From: Acidiferrimicrobium sp. IK
Lineage (GTDB): Bacteria; Actinomycetota; Acidimicrobiia; Acidimicrobiales; Palsa-688
Length of the DNA stretch: 64,000 nt
Reading direction: 5' to 3'
Assembly: GCF_025499425.1 (NCBI RefSeq)
Contig: NZ_JAIMCB010000015.1
Span: 1 to 64,000, forward strand
The notes under the pieces are model-generated. The model was not told the DNA's origin and did no database searches. It was given only the letters and a program-made list of their open reading frames with translations. Below, one piece after another: positions 61,636 through 64,000 of this stretch. Position numbers and translations under genes: made by a program. Each line of letters starts with the position of its first letter. The first letter of the stretch is position 1.

Positions 61636-63741
61636 GTGAACCCGTCCCGCTTCAGCCATCTCCTGGCCCCTGGCCGCCTGGGACCGTTGCAGCTCCGCAA
61701 CCGGGTGGTGCTGCCGGCTATGGATCAAAACGCCTGCAGCGACGAGGGGCTGATCACCGATGAGGTCGTCGCCCACTACGAGGAGCGCGCCCGCGGCGGG
61801 GTGGGCCTGCTGATCCTCGAGACCTCCGCGGTGGCCTATCCGGTGGGCGCCACGTCGCGCCACCAGCCGTCCCTGTCGAGCGACGACTGCATCCCCGGCC
61901 TGCGCCGACTGGGCGAGGCCGTCCACGCCCACGGGGCGAAGATGATCGTCCAGATGTGCCATCACGGCAAGGTGGCCCGCGTCGACACCATGGAGGGCCG
62001 CGAACAGCTGGTGGCGTCCGTGCCGCTGCCCGAATTCCAAGCGGAGCTGGAGAACGTCCTACCCGACGAGCTGGCGGGCCTCCTCGCCGCCAACGGCAGC
62101 CAGATCCCGACGGCTCGAGCCGCGACCAGCGAGGACCTCGACTGGGTGGTGGGCGCCTTCGCGGCCGCCGCCCGCCGGGTGCAGGCCGCGGGCCTCGACG
62201 GGGTGGAGGTGCACGGAGGGCACGGCTACTTGATCGCGTCGTTCCTGTCGCCGTACTCGAACCGCCGGGGCGACGAGTACGGCGGGTCGAGCGACAACCG
62301 GGCCCGGCTCCTGACCCGGGTCGTGCGCGCCGTGCGGGAGGCGTGCGGACCGGAATTCGCGGTGGTCGTGCGTCTCGACGGCCAAGAACACGGCGGCGGG
62401 ATCACACCGGAGCTGGCCGCGGCCCACGGCGCGCTGGCCGCCGGCGCCGGCGCCGACGCCGTCCATGTCAGCTCCTACAGCCAGAACCCCCTGACGTATG
62501 CCTTCACCGAGGGCCCGCTGCCGTGGCGACCCGGCCAGTACATCGAGCTGGCTCGCCAGGTGAAGGCAGCCGTCGAGGTGCCGGTCATCGCCGTCGGGCG
62601 CATCTCGCCGGCCTTGGCCGAGGAGCTGCTCTCGGGCGGTGACGTCTGTGACTTCGTGGCCATGGGACGCCAGCTGCTGGCCGACCCGGAGATCCCCAAC
62701 CGGCTGGCGGCCGGACGGCCGGAGCTGATCCGGACCTGCATCAACTGCTTCGTGTGCGTGGCCGAGAACTTCTGGGACGGACGGCCGGTGTGCGCCGTCA
62801 ACGCCCGTCTCGGCCACTACGACCGTCCGGTGCCGGCGGCGACCGGCGGGCGGCGGGTCGTGGTGGTCGGCGGCGGGCCGGCCGGCCTGGAAGCGGCCCG
62901 GGTCGCGGCCGGGCGGGGCCACGAGGTGCTGGTCATGGAGAGCCGCCGGCTGGGGGGCACCGCGCTCTTGTCGTCGCTCACGACGCCGGCCAACGGCGAG
63001 CTGGTCCGCTACCTCGTCGCCGCGACCCGGGACGCAGGCGTGGAGGTGCGCCTCGGCCGGCCGGCGGACGCCGATGACGTCGCGGCCGAGCACCCCGACG
63101 TCGTGGTCGTGGCCACCGGCGCCCGCCGAGTACGCCCAGCCGTCCCCGGAGGCGACCTTCCCCATGTCCTCTCCGGCGACGACCTGCGCGACCTGCTCAT
63201 CGGCAGCGGGACGCCGCCAGGCGTGGGTCGCGGGATGGGCTGGCTGCTCGGCGCGGCCCGCGCCGCCCGGCTGCTCGAGGACCCCGCCCGCCTCCGCCGC
63301 CTGTCGCGGCTTTGGATGCCCATCGGGCGGCGGGTCGCGGTGGTCGGCGGCGGCCTGGTCGGCGTCGAGCTGGCCGAATTTCTCGCCGAACGGAGGCGTA
63401 CGGTGACCGTCCTCGAAGACAGCGCCTACCTGGGCGCGGAGATGGCCCTCCCCCGACGGATGCGGGCCCTCCACGAGCTGGCGGGTGCCGGGGTGCGCAC
63501 CGAGCGCAACGCCGCCGTCACCCGGATCGACCGCACCACCGTCACCTTCGAGAGCGGCGGTGACGAGCAGTCCGTCCCCGCCGACACCGTCATCTACGCG
63601 GCGGGGGTCCGTCCCGACCCGACCCTGGCCGACGCGCTCCGCGCGGCCGGTCTGGAGACCGTCGCGGCCGGCGACTGCGCGACGGTCGGCTACATCCAAG
63701 GAGCGATCCGCAGCGGCGCCGACGCGGCGGCCCGCATCTGA
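61636..63741 (+). CDS. Old-yellow-enzyme/2,4-dienoyl-CoA-reductase-type flavoprotein
   Basis: 701 aa from a GTG. The N-terminal FMN barrel (about 1-365) includes PMDQNACSDEGLI-type substrate loop, QMCHHGKVA and GVEVHGGHGYLIASFLSPYSNRRGDEYGGS. The 4Fe-4S site has Cys368, 371, 374 and 386 (x2-x2-x11 spacing, as in trimethylamine-dehydrogenase relatives). The C-terminal half is a FAD/NAD(P) module with two dinucleotide folds (VVVVGGGPAGLEAA and VAVVGGGLVGVELAEF). Reduces enones, dienoyl-CoA or similar, or demethylates amines; the substrate is not clear. Preceded by a strong promoter. Confidence 0.88.
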   Translation: MNPSRFSHLLAPGRLGPLQLRNRVVLPAMDQNACSDEGLITDEVVAHYEERARGGVGLLILETSAVAYPVGATSRHQPSLSSDDCIPGLRRLGEAVHAHGAKMIVQMCHHGKVARVDTMEGREQLVASVPLPEFQAELENVLPDELAGLLAANGSQIPTARAATSEDLDWVVGAFAAAARRVQAAGLDGVEVHGGHGYLIASFLSPYSNRRGDEYGGSSDNRARLLTRVVRAVREACGPEFAVVVRLDGQEHGGGITPELAAAHGALAAGAGADAVHVSSYSQNPLTYAFTEGPLPWRPGQYIELARQVKAAVEVPVIAVGRISPALAEELLSGGDVCDFVAMGRQLLADPEIPNRLAAGRPELIRTCINCFVCVAENFWDGRPVCAVNARLGHYDRPVPAATGGRRVVVVGGGPAGLEAARVAAGRGHEVLVMESRRLGGTALLSSLTTPANGELVRYLVAATRDAGVEVRLGRPADADDVAAEHPDVVVVATGARRVRPAVPGGDLPHVLSGDDLRDLLIGSGTPPGVGRGMGWLLGAARAARLLEDPARLRRLSRLWMPIGRRVAVVGGGLVGVELAEFLAERRRTVTVLEDSAYLGAEMALPRRMRALHELAGAGVRTERNAAVTRIDRTTVTFESGGDEQSVPADTVIYAAGVRPDPTLADALRAAGLETVAAGDCATVGYIQGAIRSGADAAARI

Positions 63742-63799
63742 ACCGACCCGACCGGGCGATACCACTCAAGTTCATTGGCAGGTTGCCGATAGGGACCCC

Positions 63800-64000
63800 G
63801 TGAGAGGCTGGAGGCGGCGGATCGGACAGCGGATGTCGCTGGTGACCCGCTTCGCGCTCTTGTGCCTGGTCCTGTTCGCGGCGTTGGGGGCCGGGATCGG
63901 CTACCAGCTTCACAACCTGGTGCAGCGGCGGGAGACCACCGCAGTCGCCAACGACATGATCGTCGCGGTCCGTTTCGGCGCGGCCGGCTTCAACTCATTG
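63800..64000 (+). CDS. N-terminus of a membrane sensor protein (partial)
   Basis: 67 residues from a GTG, continuing past the window end. Basic start (RGWRRRIGQRM), one membrane helix (about residues 14-36, LVTRFALLCLVLFAALGAGIGY), then the start of an extracytoplasmic domain with QLHNLVQRRETTAVANDM. This is the usual opening of membrane-bound histidine kinases or GGDEF/EAL proteins. Which of these cannot be told. Confidence 0.5.
   Translation, partial: MRGWRRRIGQRMSLVTRFALLCLVLFAALGAGIGYQLHNLVQRRETTAVANDMIVAVRFGAAGFNSL

Overview
The window is high-GC DNA (runs of G/C at third codon positions, many GTG starts, ATGA/GTGA stop-start overlaps) of actinobacterial type. A YrbE/Mce lipid-transport operon, an aa3-type oxidase cluster with CtaG and SCO proteins, SpoIIE/PP2C and GGDEF signalling proteins and secreted GH92 mannosidases suggest a free-living, aerobic, saprophytic actinobacterium. 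A member of the Acidimicrobiia is my inference; no rRNA or other taxonomic marker is present. I saw no tRNA, rRNA, CRISPR array, integrase or insertion sequence.

Layout, left to right. (1) 1-5584: end of an unidentified gene, then a minus-strand yrbE-yrbE-mce-mce-mce operon that stops after the third mce gene. (2) 5857-7644: GH15 glucoamylase/trehalase-type enzyme. (3) 7744-16483: respiratory locus with two convergent arms. The plus arm encodes assembly factors (small membrane protein, SCO, CtaG, unknown). The minus arm encodes heme O synthase, a thioredoxin-like protein, an unusual cupredoxin and oxidase subunits II, I and III plus a tiny membrane protein. (4) 16676-22162: an NMT1/SsuA-type ABC importer divergent from a CitA/CitB-type two-component system. 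(5) 22242-25017: AhpD-like protein, TetR regulator with twin operators, peroxiredoxin-like protein and a small membrane protein; the last two share an upstream 20-bp motif. (6) 25139-31202: multi-spanning glycosyltransferase-like protein and biotin genes bioA, bioD, bioF, bioB. (7) 31227-37498: long-type pyruvate kinase, membrane protein, GAF/PAS/PP2C phosphatase and a thioesterase-like protein. (8) 37516-50005: mannoside-utilisation locus. (9) 50174-51973: GAF-GGDEF diguanylate cyclase. (10) 52053-60789: beta-glucoside locus (LacI, Opp-type transporter, GH1). (11) 60911-64000: TetR regulator, old-yellow-enzyme/FAD reductase and the start of a membrane sensor.

How the genes work together. In the mannoside locus a secreted GH92 alpha-mannosidase faces a minus-strand operon lacI-manA-ABC ATPase-permease-binding protein-GH92. 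Two identical LacI-type operators (TGACAACGTTATC) lie in the shared control region. The expected flow is extracellular mannose release, ABC uptake, phosphorylation by a kinase encoded elsewhere, and isomerisation by ManA. The second GH92 copy carries a single-base frameshift. The beta-glucoside locus mirrors this: LacI regulator with a TGTAAGCGCTTCCA operator, OppBCDF-type importer, family-5 binding lipoprotein and intracellular GH1 beta-glucosidase.

The points most worth a second look are: oxidase subunit I without the usual D- and K-channel residues; a cupredoxin with a CuA-like Cys pair but Tyr in place of the His ligand; the conserved 20-bp motif shared by two neighbouring genes of the redox cluster; the paired operators; and a recurring arrangement in which binding-protein genes sit behind a spacer of 108-191 nt, two of which carry C/A-rich repeats.
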